Part shown: in pieces, positions 10,743 through 22,500 of the stretch | How the letters are laid out: each line of letters opens with the position of its first letter | How positions within the stretch are numbered: the first letter of the stretch is position 1 | Source of the DNA: Branchiostoma belcheri | Lineage: Eukaryota; Chordata; Leptocardii; Amphioxiformes; Branchiostomatidae | Direction of reading: 5' to 3' | DNA: 64,000 nucleotides | Assembly (NCBI RefSeq): GCF_001625305.1 | Contig: NW_017803268.1 | Location: 2,376,601 to 2,440,600, forward strand | Translations under genes and position numbers: made by a program | The notes under the pieces: generated by a model | Databases searched by the model: none | What the model saw: only the letters and a program-made list of their open reading frames with translations | What the model was told of the DNA's origin: nothing

Positions 10743-12390
10743 AATTGTAAATGATATCAGTAGCTACCAGCAATGTAGTGAACGTTTAACTTTTAGGATA
10801 TGCTTGGCAATTTAGTTTATAGCTACCGGATCTCTATACTTAGTATCAACAGAATGTTCTAGAATCGCCATGATCGAAGTCTCTACTCTAACCATGTGAC
10901 TTGCGCGATGATCTAACCATTGGGAACAACATACCCACCACTGGTTCTACCCACCGACGGGCGGTTATGTAAGGGACGTACCACTTTGCGTTCCAAAAGG
11001 GGGGGAGGTTTTTATCCTTCGCTTCTGTCGTAGCTAAAACATAAAACTTACACACTTTGATGAAGATTGTATCTCCGAGTCTTGTATGGAATGTATATTA
11101 TTTACCAACTCTGTCTGGATGCGATTTAGCACACCTTAGTAAAGGCTGTTTACGCCTTCAACCATAGCGGTTACCTGCGTGCATCTCATGAACATAATTT
11201 ATTAAGCGTATGCAAAGAGGTTATTGAGGAATCACGTGTACCCTGACATGTTAGAGGCCAGACGTTGCAGGCAATGACGAAGTTGTTCCTGGCTGTGCAT
11301 TGAGAATTCAAGACTGCTCGAGCCCTGTCTTCGCTTTTAGCTGATTTTCGCGACAAAAAGCAACGATTTATTGGTGAGTTTTCCTCTGTAAGATTTTTAA
11401 AATGTTTAGTAAGAGACATGAACCGAATACCGCTGAAAAACGATATCTGTATGTGACAATGTTGACTTGTGTACTAGCACGATCCGTGGTTTTGAACCCC
11501 AGCACTAGTGTGTATATCATTTGATAAGTTTGATCGGGCACATTAGTCGGGAATATGTCTGCTAACAGTCTTACTGCTGTCGGCCTCAACCAGGCGTTTT
11601 CCCCGCCACGATTTTGCAATCTGGCATATGGGGAGGGGGGTACCCATTGAACCAATCCACTGAAAATGCTTCCATATCCAAACGCACGTAACTAATTTTC
11701 TCCAACAATCGCCCGGTTTTTATAATGATTTTGTAAACGTACAGTGTGTATGCGCCGTTAGCTTTCATACTTGGGTCTCACTGAACTTGTGTATGAATGT
11801 CACGTATGTTGTTATCGTGTCCCGATATATCATATATGTCCGGGACCCGTCTGCTTTACAGTACAGTGTACCTACATCTAGATCTAACCACGTCTATATT
11901 AGAGCGTTCTTATAGCTCATTACACAGCCAAGAAAAGGCGACTCTAAATGTAATTTCCCAGTAAAATTTAACTGACCAGGGAATTGTGATTGTATGTTGC
12001 CATGCTGGCAAATTATTTATCCGGTTTGTATTTTGACAATTTTTTAAAATTATTTTTATAGATTTTTTGGGGAGACCAAGAACTGCTAAAATTTATTTCC
12101 TCATATTGGCAGGGTTTCCATGTATATTCGAGAACATACACCCACAGCAAACCCAGTGGCATACTCACTTACGCACACACATACATACATACAAAATAGA
12201 TGTGTTGCATCACGTAGCTACACCTAGCTTGTTACGGTCATTGTTTGAACACGAGACAAATTTAGGACCCAGCAATTGAAAAGTGTCAGCCAACATTTTT
12301 TTTATACCAACATGTACAACAAGACGTGGTGACGGCACACTCAAGTTTTTTCAACATATATCAATACCGCCGCCAACACAGGGAACAAAC
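10743..12390. other. Intergenic, no gene seen
   Basis: No ORF with recognisable domains, no terminal repeats that I can pair, and no RNA gene. An ACATACATAC stretch lies near 12180. Confidence 0.5.
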
Positions 12391-12531
12391 TACTCATTTT
12401 CACCTGAGCGAAGTGAGGAAAGCGTGTTAAGTGCCTTTTACAAGGGCGCAAGATCGGTGGCATGTCAGGACTCGAACCCGGTACCTCTTGGTTCTGAGTC
12501 GAGCACTCTGCCTCTACGCCACACGACCCCG
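12391..12531 (-). mobile_element. tRNA-derived SINE, GGTGAAAATGAGT family, copy 1
   Basis: Read on the - strand it begins GGGGTCGTGTGGCGTAGAGG (box A-like), continues to GGTACCGGGTTCGAGTCCTG (box B) and then CCCTTGTAAAAGGCACTTAA, ending CTCAGGTGAAAATGAGTA. The same order is seen at 20549-20665 and 32029-32152. The tRNA head looks like a normal tRNA 5' half but has no matching 3' acceptor stem, so it is a SINE and not a tRNA gene. Confidence 0.75.
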
Positions 12532-13079
12532 CGTATGAAAGCCATTTGTGGGCGTTTTTCGTGCATTTTGTTCTCGCGATATATTTGCTTAGATCGGTTT
12601 CTGAGTTCGCGTCAATCCAAAAGGGCAGAATGACCCAGACCTGAGAGGATTAAATTTGTCCGTTCTACCATAGTCCTTTGGGACGCGGGGTGAATTGTAA
12701 AAATTAGATTCAACATGGGATAATCAATATTATTCAGCCGACCAGAAAAAAAAGCATCTCCTTGATTCTTTTTGACAAATTTGACCTTCTCTGACTTCCG
12801 GGCTCCTTGTAGCAAGTCGTCCGCTAATAAAATCAATCACTTCTTGCGCCCCTACGTTTGCGGAATATTCTTTTCTTGTTCGTTGTGATTGCGCGCCGGA
12901 GCTTTTTATACGCCCCCGGAGCAGCCTACTTGCATCAGCGGTCGGGCTTTTGATTTGACATCGCTCGTTTTCGGCTGATTGTACAATTTCGCAGTTTGAA
13001 AAACTTAAACTGATGATGAAAAACTTAAACTGTTCTCCAACTCAAAATTTGACTCACCAGAAATTTTCGACTGAATCAC
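12532..13079. other. Flank and 3' end of Penelope remnant
   Basis: The right part (about 12985-13079, read on the -) carries CAGTCGAAAATTTCTGGTGA, the characteristic tail of the Penelope-like remnant next to it. AAAAACTTAAACTG is duplicated at 12998 and 13018. The rest is unassigned. Confidence 0.4.
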
Positions 13080-13620
13080 TCAGTCTTCCTCAGCTATCTG
13101 ACCCAAATGTTGTGGACACGTGATTTTTCCCACGTGTGACGTCAGCAAAGGGTCAAAGGCTGTCTGAAGTCGATATCGCCCCCCGTCCCGGTTGAGCGAG
13201 GGTTGAAGTGCCCTGATGTATATGGCCTCTTTTATGCCTCTCTTGAAGTAATCCTGTTCGGTATCCAAGATTCTGACCCCCTCCAGATCCACTGTGTGTC
13301 CCGGTGATTCTATGTGGATGTGCTGTGACACCTCAGATGCAACAGAACTGGGTCGTCTATGTTCTAGAAACCTGGTTTTTAGTCAGCGCTCAGTTTCCCC
13401 GATATAAGTTTCCCGACAGGGGCCTCTGTTGGTGTTTCCCTGGCAACTTATGTGGTAGATAACCCCACACTTGTCTTCCTTGGGAGTTTTGTCCTTAGGT
13501 GCCACAAGGAGCTGTCTTAACGTACGATGAGGTCTAAAACAGGTACTCACTCCGCACTGTTTTCGCACTGTTGTCCGCTTGCAACCTAACGTGCATGGTA
13601 GATGGTGGGCCCGCGTTTTC
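13080..13620 (-). pseudogene. Penelope-like element remnant, GIY-YIG endonuclease end
   Basis: The - strand encodes a GIY-YIG nuclease domain as found at the C-terminus of Penelope-like retroelements: CGVIYHISCQG, then CRETYIGET, then FLEHRR, then SPGHTVDLEGVRILDTEQ, ending with a SLNRDGGRY block. An in-frame TGA at 13383-13385, just after GETER, interrupts it; the frame itself is unchanged. Everything 5' of the domain, including reverse transcriptase, is missing, as expected for 5'-truncated retroelement insertion. Related tail sequence is found in the hairpin at 52039-52225. Confidence 0.85.
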
Positions 13621-14618
13621 TACTTATAAATGACGTGGGAACGTACGTACGTAAGATTTTCAATTTTCAATAGGGCCACGATAATCTCATTATGATTTGA
13701 TATGGATGACATATGGTTTTCGACCAAACTGTAAATTGTACCAAGCAACTGCAAAATTATCGAGCAAATGTATGTCGTAAGCTGCAAAAAATATTGGAAA
13801 ACGATACTAATGCCGTAGAATGCCGAAATTAATTCCAAAGGGAAGTAAGAAAATGTGAAGAAATGAAAATGAAGAGTCTATTGTATTCGCCATACCATAC
13901 TCGTATGTTAAGTCATTTGTTCAACCCTCATGACCACGCAGATGTCATAATGAAGGCTACTTTTATGCAAACCTTTTTTATTCGCACGCTCGCATCAGTC
14001 TTGTGGTTCCCAGAGGATGTCACCCATATAATCAAATAAACATGGCATAAGAAATGACTGGACTTACGTCTCCGGTTCTATGACCGCGCAACAGATTATT
14101 AATGCAGAGATATCAAAAGAAATTTCATGGGCGCCGCAGAACCTGCGTCACCAGTGCGAGGATGCATGCATGAGTTAAAGCTGCAAATTGAAATGACTGA
14201 CTCACACTACATGAACCCCAAAGCGCATAGGTTACTTTACGCAGGCTTGAGCCTTCCGGGACTCCTGTTTTTCTTCAAAGTGATTTGTAGCTACTTAATT
14301 AGCATACAGAAGCCAAATTCGGGTTAACATTTACGAATTTTCAATAAGGAAAGTTACATGTAGCAAACAACTTGTTTTGCACGTCTAGAGGGTGAATGGG
14401 AAAAACAAGTGCACATGTTTCGTACCAAACGCGAAAAACTAGCTACATCTGCTTGGATCAGCGGGAAAGAAAGTAGCCATGAGTTTGGAGAGGTATATAA
14501 TCGTGATACTCCGATTTGTACAGAAATATTCTTTGAATTGTGGTTAAATTTTTTTTAATTATTTTTTTTTTACAAATTTGCCTCTTTTGGCGCAGGGATG
14601 TGGCCAATCGACGTGAGT
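13621..14618. other. Intergenic, no gene seen
   Basis: AT-rich; only short ORFs without domain signatures. No repeat ends found. Confidence 0.5.
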
Positions 14619-14620
14619 TA

Positions 14621-15349
14621 GAGTCAATTCCGCGTCACCGAGTGGGTTGTTATTGTCATTATTTAGAAATGTTTTGAATTCTTTGTAATTGTTTGTCTAA
14701 GAAATTTCATAATTTGGAAATATTTTGAACATCTTGTCTATATTCTAAATAATTCCCTGGTTTTCTAAAACGTTTGAAATATTCCTGATGTGGATTATGA
14801 CATTTCCAATAGTTTCTAAATATTTCTAACAGCACTCTACCATTTTTTACCATTATTTCGAATTATTTCTAACATTTTGTAAATGGGTCAGTGGGATGGG
14901 AAGGAAGTAATTCACACATCCCTGTGAAGTACAGGCTAGTCTGCCTGGGTTTCAGGCATTGATGCCTTACAACAAAAGAGCCACCAGTGTCCAGCAGTGA
15001 AATCTAAAAATATACAGAGGAAGACAGAAGAGTAGGATTAGCACCTACTTTTATGGGGGCAATTACCCACATCTACCATTTGGTTATTTGTTTGAAATAG
15101 TTCTAAATATTTCGAATTGTGAAAGAAACACATGGGTAGTTCAAATTTATTCTAAAGAAAGAGATCTTTGTACAGTCACATTCAAAATGTTTCAGAAATA
15201 TATAAATGAATTCAAATATATTCAAATTTTCATTTTAAAATTTTTGAAAAATTTAGAACTTTTGTTACTGGGGTATTCTTTTCTTCTAAATAATTCAAAC
15301 GTATTAGAAACATGGAGAAAAAACCCACACGGTGACGCGGAATGGACTC
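14621..15349. mobile_element. 729-bp mariner-like MITE with TA duplication
   Basis: GAGTCAATTCCGCGTCACCG at 14621 and its inverted counterpart ending GACTC at 15349 match at about 26 of 28 positions. Both ends are flanked by TA. The interior is AT-rich and full of degenerate TTCTAAATATTTC/GAAATATTTAGAA motifs; no transposase frame. Confidence 0.8.
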
Positions 15350-15860
15350 TATTGTATGTTTTAAAGCCTTGTTTTTAAGGTCTTGGTTTCACTACCCGAT
15401 TTGTTGGCCCCTCCCCTATTAAGCGGTATTAACAGGGGATGAGGACGTCAGCGACGACAGTAAAGTAGCTTCACGTGTTATCTTCCTAATCACATTGCCT
15501 CGTCTACGTCAGGACTAGCCATATGAGGAAAAATGTAGGTCGAGTCGAATTTCCAGGTACATCTTTTGGTGGCCGCAAGGCAGTATCAAATTTGCCAGGC
15601 ATTTGGCAATTACCACCAGAAGGCTGGCGTAAAAAAAGCACTACATACAAAACAAAAAAAAAAACAAAAACAAAAACAAAGAAAGTTCAATAAAACGCTT
15701 CAATATCGATTGGTCAAGACTTACCCATTTATAAATTTTATGACAATCTATAGAAGCTTCTTGATCATGAATTATTGTGCAAAACCACAAACATACAATC
15801 GCTAACCAAAACCATAACCTTCTGGGTGAAGATAAAAAAATAACATACTAGAAATGTAAC
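15350..15860. other. Intergenic, no gene seen
   Basis: Contains a short A/C-rich run at about 15648-15685. No feature recognised. Confidence 0.5.
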
Positions 15861-16125
15861 ATTTGCAAACAAATGTATAATGTATACCTTTGCATATGGT
15901 CTGCTCTGTTAATTCTTATTGAAACAACATTCACATATATGGTGACAGGAGTCTAAATCCCTCCTGCTATAAAATTGCAACATGATGTAACCCAACACCA
16001 GTTACCATCGTGAGAGACCAGTCTGGTCATTGGCCAGGTCAGAGGTCAGTGTTTGGAACGGAAGAAGAAGAAGAAACAGAGCAAAAACAATATGTTTTCC
16101 TTCGGTAAACATAATACATGCTGGT
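15861..16125 (-). repeat. Dispersed repeat family F, inverted copy
   Basis: On the - strand it runs from TTTACCGAAGGAAAACATAT through AGCAGGAGGGATTTAGACTC to GCAGACCATATGCAAAGGTA, matching 40926-41145 closely. A GAAGAAGAAGAAG run separates the two halves. Confidence 0.7.
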
Positions 16126-16429
16126 GAAAGCATAAAACGTTCTCTGTTGACCAACACTGATTATCATTGTCAGTGCAGCGCGCCTCATCATCCACTACGT
16201 ATTAGGCTCTTACAAGCGCCTTTAGGATCCTTCTGGTCCGCTGAGAGTCCTTCTACACCAGGAGACTTAAAAGTCCGTGCGCCGCGTGTCGCCCTCTGAA
16301 AGCAATCATTGTCTATTAACCATTGTTAACAGGTTCTCCACAGTCACTTCTGCGTCCAGCTAGACTGTACATGTCATCCTTACTCCTGACGAGTTTTATT
16401 GAAACAGTGTTCGTCCGGCGAATATCTTT

Positions 16430-16680
16430 ATTTTTGTTTTCGAAAGTACAGTTTTGGGTGGGAGAGGTGTGGGTTTGTTTGTCTGGACAGAGTAGGTTGA
16501 CAGCACTTGGTTTATGATAGACAAGCAGAATGACAGGAAGTTAAAAGCGCAGACTTGGGAAAGGGTATGAAGGTCTCGGAATCTGGTTGGAATCCAGTGG
16601 CGGTGGCATGGGGGGGAATTCAGGAAGCCGAGGATTGAATACTTACCGGAAATCTGACATCTCCCATTTCGTCTTCTCAT
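16430..16680 (+). repeat. Dispersed repeat family E, copy 1
   Basis: It shares AGTTTTGGGTGG, GTTTGTCTGGACAG, AGGTTGA-AGCA, GCAGAATGACA and GGGGGAATTCAGGAAG with 46290-46530, in the same order. A short inverted piece (TCTGTCCAGACAAAC) lies near 56208. Non-coding. Confidence 0.65.
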
Positions 16681-16899
16681 AAGGTCAATGACCTGGACCA
16701 GACGGCTGTCACCATGGTAACTGGTGTTGTGGCAGGAGGATTACATGTACATAATGTAGCAACTGGCAGAATAGAGTTTGAGGGGCTGGTCACTATGTAT
16801 ATGAATGTGTTTAAGTGAGAAACAGAGCTGTATTTTGTTGGGCTAGACCATGTGAAAGTAAACATTATGTATTTGCTTTACAAATGTTATCTTTCAAGT

Positions 16900-17455
16900 A
16901 ATGATTGCTATGCCATTGCACGCCAAATTATGATTGTCAAAATTACAGAGTGGATGTAGATGTAAACTTTTTGCCCGTCATAAAGAGAGAAATTCCCTAA
17001 AATGACGGACGCTTAACCGAATGTATTTGTAGGAATGCATTTGTTAATTTCGAAGAAATGTTAGTTACGCTATATTTTCGAGTGAGTTCCAATGACATGG
17101 CATTAGAACTGACGTGTTTAGGGTCTGCTAACTGTGCAAAGTGCTTGTTAGTATGCCTTTACGTGATCGAGTTGTATACATATGGTGAAGCAAAACTTAA
17201 AGACCTGCCATTTTAGAGTTAGAGTGGAGACAGTAAGTACTCTCCCGTGCGTCACCGCAAGCTAAGGCTTTCAGCGCAGCCAGCCATTACGTCAATGTGG
17301 TAGCCTGGGCACGCAGGCTTCGCCGAGGGCGATGACCAAACTCAGATAAAGAGGCTAGCCCGAAACAAGGACAAATGGATTGTCATGATTTTATGTTGGT
17401 AGCTCGACATTATACAGAACCTTGGTAGCTCATAAGCATGTGATATACTTGTGGT
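16900..17455. other. Intergenic, no gene seen
   Basis: Unassigned. GTAGCCTGGGCACGCAGGCT near 17300 resembles the TAGCCTGGG terminus seen at 4218. Confidence 0.4.
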
Positions 17456-17660
17456 TTGTCCCCAACCAGAGGTTTGCGCACCGGCTTATTTTTGACGAGT
17501 TTTAGTTTTTTTTTTTGTCAGGCTTTCTTTTCTTTCTTTGTATACTGGTATCTTTTTTTTTATGCCAGTCCAACTTCGAGTCGCAAATGGATAGCTGCCT
17601 GCCTGGCCAATTTCTGATACTGCCTTTGCAGCCACCAAAAGATCGTCATGGAGATTATAA
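17456..17660. repeat. Dispersed repeat family D, copy 2
   Basis: Related to 6961-7160 by CCAGAGGTTTG, CGGCTTATTTTTGACGAGTT, TGCCTGGCCAAT and TTTGCAGCCACCAAAAGAT. No coding function. Confidence 0.6.
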
Positions 17661-17877
17661 TATATAATAAGGGATGTACAAAGGACAGGAAGTCTTAATA
17701 AAGAGATATTATATCTAATATTCCAACTGTCACGGAGGTACATTATAACCGAGAGGATTCTGGGGGGAAGATCGAATTATGTTTTTTCATTCCATTTCCT
17801 GTTTATCTCGCTATTCCTTCAAAAGGCAGGAAGCCGCAAAGATTTTTTTTTTTCATAGCGGGCTTTTACATCAAATC

Positions 17878-18030
17878 ATGATGCCTAGTCTCCAAACTTG
17901 TCATACGGTGGCCAGGCAGTATCCATTGGCCAGAGGAGTGTCCATTAGCCATCAAAGGGTGGTCAATGGCAACTGTCTGGCTAATGGATACTGCCCGGCC
18001 AATTTGATAAGCTTGGAGACTAGGCATCAT
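17878..18030. mobile_element. Palindromic MITE with two nested arm pairs
   Basis: ATGATGCCTAGTCTCCAA at 17878 is perfectly inverted at 18013-18030. Inside, the 25-base segment beginning GGCCAGGCAGTATCCATT at 17910 is inverted at 17976-18000, with about two mismatches. The 153-bp unit can fold into a long hairpin. Confidence 0.75.
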
Positions 18031-18039
18031 GTCTTTTGT

Positions 18040-19296
18040 GTCCACCGAAAGATTGTTGGATTTGAAAACGTTAACTCGCTAATTTGACGTCGGAAAAACA
18101 GGCTGCTTCCAGGATGTAGCCTATATACAAGGCATCGGATGGCGTTTTTATTTTTTTATTAAATGATATATGTGATAATTTAGAGTTTATAACATCCGGA
18201 TTAGTGCATTCATGAAAGGATTGAACTGGGTTGATGAAGAGGATAATTCATCTATGAAAACGTTATTTCGGAACAATGGCTAACATATATAGACTATCTC
18301 GTGAGATAAAAAAACAAGAAAACAACACCCGACGCCTGGTAGGAAGGCTAGCTGCCAGAAGCGCAGAGAGAAATTGTAGATGACCTTTTCCTCATCGATT
18401 TTATCTTCTAAATACGGAAACACTGGCCGCTTGCCTCTCCTCTTCGCCAAAAAACGTGCGAGGATGACGAGGTATCGCATCCACGAGTAATCGAGTGGAC
18501 ATTGATGTTCATTCATGTGACGTAATGTGGCAGCAGCCGAGGTCTGACGCCAATCTCCAAGCAGATGTTTGGATGGAAGATTTTTTTTCTTTCACACAAA
18601 GCTCCAAAGGCCTGGGTTGGGTGGCTCATATTAAATCGGAAGCTAGCGCGGTGCTCAGTATAGAAACTTATATAGAGTGAGCTGTACGTTTTGAGTAGGT
18701 CTAGGTCAGTTGTGATATCCCAAGCAGATGTCGGAAGGCAATATCGTAATGTTTTCTAGCTCCATAGCCTGGGTACCATCCGGATTTTCGCTACGCAACG
18801 CTCGAGCGTACCCAGGCTACTAGCTCCCCGCGTTTGCTTTATACAAGGGCGTTGCTTTATAGTATAAATTATACGGCCTTCAGTGAGTGAAAAATCGGAC
18901 GCCAGAAAAAAACGTTTTTGCCTCTCAACGTCTACTTGAAGGTTAGTCAGTTGTTATCTCCGCTTAGCCCAGAATTTCACACAACAACAAATCCGCCCAG
19001 AACCAGTTCAGAACCCACAAAACATAACAGCCTCCTTAGCAGGTTCTACGAGTTGGCTATTTCGTATTTGGGGCTTATACTTATGATGTGATATTTTTCT
19101 AATAATATATAAGATATCGGTATGGAGGCAATATATAAGAAACCGTGTACCAAAAACTGATATGCCGTCAGAAAAAAAAGCACATTACAGGGCAAATAAA
19201 AAATCTCATTGAGCCTGCTGAGAGGCTACCACAACAGACCCATCAGGGCCAGTTCCTTGCGTTGAAAACGTGACCGATCTGCTAATTATCTATGTG
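18040..19296. other. Upstream flank of cryptochrome gene
   Basis: No gene seen. A 55-bp palindromic unit with TAGCCTGGGTACC and GTACCCAGGCTA ends lies at 18765-18819, a small relative of the MITE at 4218-4700. Confidence 0.5.
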
Positions 19297-19297
19297 A

Positions 19298-19388
19298 CCA
19301 ATCAGCGACCAGCTTGGTAAATACATTACGGCGCTGACCAATCAGGGCGCGGGACGGCTGGCACGCCTGTGAGCTGTTACGTGGTCAC
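19298..19388 (+). promoter_or_regulatory. Probable cryptochrome promoter elements
   Basis: Two CCAAT boxes, both GACCAATCAG, lie at 19298-19302 and 19338-19342, followed by a GC-rich stretch and TTACGTGGTCAC at 19377-19388. The last contains an ACGTGG half-site that could serve as a CRE-, E- or D-box-like element. Such sites are common in clock-gene promoters, but the assignment here rests only on position and short matches, about 175-270 bp upstream of the ATG. Confidence 0.4.
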
Positions 19389-19563
19389 AGCGATCGTGCG
19401 TCGGGGAAGAAATGGAAATGGCGCGATCGGACCACGACATCAAATAAAACAGCGTGTTTTCTCCCACTTTCTGTAGGATTTTACCACAAAGGACATTCGA
19501 CAGAAGATGTGTGCCCCATCCGTGACATAATCTGAGGAAACCCACCGTAAAAACTTGCGTAAA

Positions 19564-22500
19564 ATGAAGTCAACGATCCACTGGTTTCGGAAGGGGCTTC
19601 GGCTACACGACAACCCGAGTTTGCGAGATGCTCTTCAAATGCTCCAGCCTGGAGATGTGTGGAGATGTGTGTATGTTTTGGACCCTTGGTTCGCTGGCAG
19701 CTCAAATGTCGGAGTCAACAGATGGAGGTAAGACTATTTTCCTAATTTTGAGGCGATCGTCCGGTAAATTTTCGCTCCGGCGAGCCAGTAAATGTGGGTT
19801 GTTTTAGGCCGTAGTTGTGCAGTTTATTTAGGTCAGCGATAGAACAAGCATGGCGGAACATGCGGCTTTGGCCCGGTAACTGTTGTTCAAAATTGTCACC
19901 TGACAACCGGAGTTCCCCATTTTCTCTGCGTAGAAATCTCAGCTAGCCAGTTTAGCTGGATCATGTCTTACACAGTTACATGCTAGACCACCCAGACATA
20001 ATCTGAACGAAGTCTACGTTTTTTTTGGTGCCTGTTCCTTTACACTTGAAGTTGTGCAACGCATGTAAAAAGTGTTATGATTTAATCACGAGGCTATATA
20101 TAAAAATTGTCTCCTTTGGGAATGCCATCTTTTTGGATGCCTTCCCAGCCGTTGTCTAGATTTGAAGGGTGTCCTATCTAGCAGGGGAACGTCACTATTC
20201 AGTAAACTAGTGGAGCAATTTTCTGCTTTTGACGAGTGTCTTCACAGTGGAGCGTGCGTCATTGCTTTGAAGTACAGACAGTAATAGGCTACTTTCATTA
20301 TGTTGATAACGGTCATCAAAAACGCTATTTATGTGAAATTAGAATTAATAGGATTTTCTTTGACCTCATTTTTTGGGTGGAGTTCAATCTGTACTTAAAG
20401 TTTCTTTGTTTGTTTCACATAATCAGTCAATTAACTGTTTTTTAGCATACTAGTAACCATCAGTTTTGTACAGTAAGTACAAGCTGCCCATGACCACACT
20501 AAGGTTTGAACCACTCAGAACTCTTTTCGAAAGTGTGGTGGGATTGGGTACTCATTTTCACCTGAGTCGAGTGATGACACAACATTTGGGCCTGCCAGGG
20601 ATTCAAACCCAGAACCTTTGAATTCAGAGTCAACAACCCTAACCACCTAACCACAAAACCACCTTGCCATGTTGGTAATTTTTGGTAAATATCTCTGGGC
20701 CCAGTCTTCCCTAATCTTCAAGCAATCTTCAAGTTTTTAAATTTACCTGCTGGCATACCCCCATTTACCCCTTGAAAACAACAAGAAGTCTGGCTTCTTT
20801 CCAACGACTAGCAGTGAACAATGATTGCACAACAGGGCTAGGTTCTCAAAATGGAGAGGTCATAATACGAGAGATAAGAAGCTTTAAATTGCATATTTTG
20901 TTGACTAAAAATGGTTTCTTCAACCTGTCTTAACCAGTAGCAAGAAAAAAGAATTTAAGCAGCACTGAGATCGATGTACATGTATATTACAGCAAATAAT
21001 CAGGACTTCCGTCCACCTAATCGAGTGGGTTTGCATTCCAGAACCACAGTACACATGGAAGCAAACCACTAATCAGACCTATTCTTAGCGAGCAAGGTTA
21101 TACGTCGCTACCCTCCGAAATACAATGGCGTTTTCCCTAGAAATCGCAAGGTGGCAGTTCTTCACAGAAACAAACAACATCCGGGCACTAACCCACGTGA
21201 CCTCCTCTTTCCCTTCACTGCCTTCGGCTAGGTAAGTGGATTTTTGTAGTTCTCGCTTGGTGGTGTGTTTTTTTCACATTTTAGCGATCTTTCCTGTTTC
21301 CTGTTGGATCAGGAAGGTTCCGGAGGTCCCACTGTCTCTGTGGGTCCTTGTTTTTGGTGTGTTTAGAGTCTGATTATTTCATTTTTGCTGTTTTGTTTAC
21401 AGCATTTTTTCAGTTATGGAGCCCGCCACTACGTCACGTGGGGATTTTGCTCCGCCCACGGCAACGTACGTGCAGGCAGGGATGAGAACTGATACTCAAC
21501 TGTCAGGTGCGTTTGCTCCGTTGCCTCACCTTGGTTTTGCACCCGTGCCAACGGGAACTGCAAGCAGTACTGGTACTTATCGTGCCATGTTCTCCGCCAC
21601 CTCGGTGCCGGGACATGTTGGAGCACGCCCAGTTGCCACTTCGGTGCCGACTGCGGGAGGTACTGCGGGCTTTCAGCCCAATTTCCCTTTGCCCACTAGT
21701 GGTCATTGGGATGTTTTCTCAGAGTTCAACCGTCTTATGACGGATATGAGATCTGTTTTGGACCAGCAGTCCTCGCTCAGAGGCCATCTGAATCAAGGCA
21801 CTACTCGTGCAATGGTTCATCGTGAGGATGAGGAGTCTGAGGACTCAGAGGTTGACGTTCGGGCCCCGAGACGTCGGTGGCGTTCGACTTCTGCCTCACG
21901 TGTTAGGTCCAGGTCCCCTATCAGGGACGTGACATCCGTTTCTACGGATCCAGAGCTGGTCGATGCTATCGACCTGCATCCTTCTGAATCTGAGGCTCTT
22001 TCGGAGTCAGAACATGCTCCCTCAGAACACCCTTCTCCGGAAGGGTTAACAGAGCACACTAGCACAGAGCACTCTGAGGTCCACTCGGATGTAGCAGTGC
22101 AGCCTGTACAAGACAGGCCTTCCTTCCTGACCTCACTTCAACCACGAGTTAAGGGACTTGTTGTGTCCCCTGGGATCGTGGATTGGTTTAAGGAACAAAG
22201 ACTTCTCCCCTGGCAGGAGAAGGCTTTTGAGGATACAGAGAAGGCCTATCACCTGGATGCCTCTCAGGCGGCAGCGGTCTCTGCCCCCAAGTTGCACAAT
22301 GCCTTGGGTGAAAGGTGGAAGACGGTGAAACAGACGGTACAGGCGGTGAAACAGGATAATGCTTTGAGGGCTATCCAGGGTCATGCCCTCGAAGCTATAC
22401 AGCCGGTCTTGCAGGTGATGGACCTGCTGCAGCCTCTGCTCTCGCACGAGGATGAGTCTGTCCGTGACCAGGCTAAGGTCATTGCTGATCACTTGAACAT

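Noticed and set aside
12391..12531. tRNA gene on the - strand
   Set aside because: The box A and B regions are present, but no 3' acceptor stem follows and the same sequence recurs with a SINE body elsewhere.
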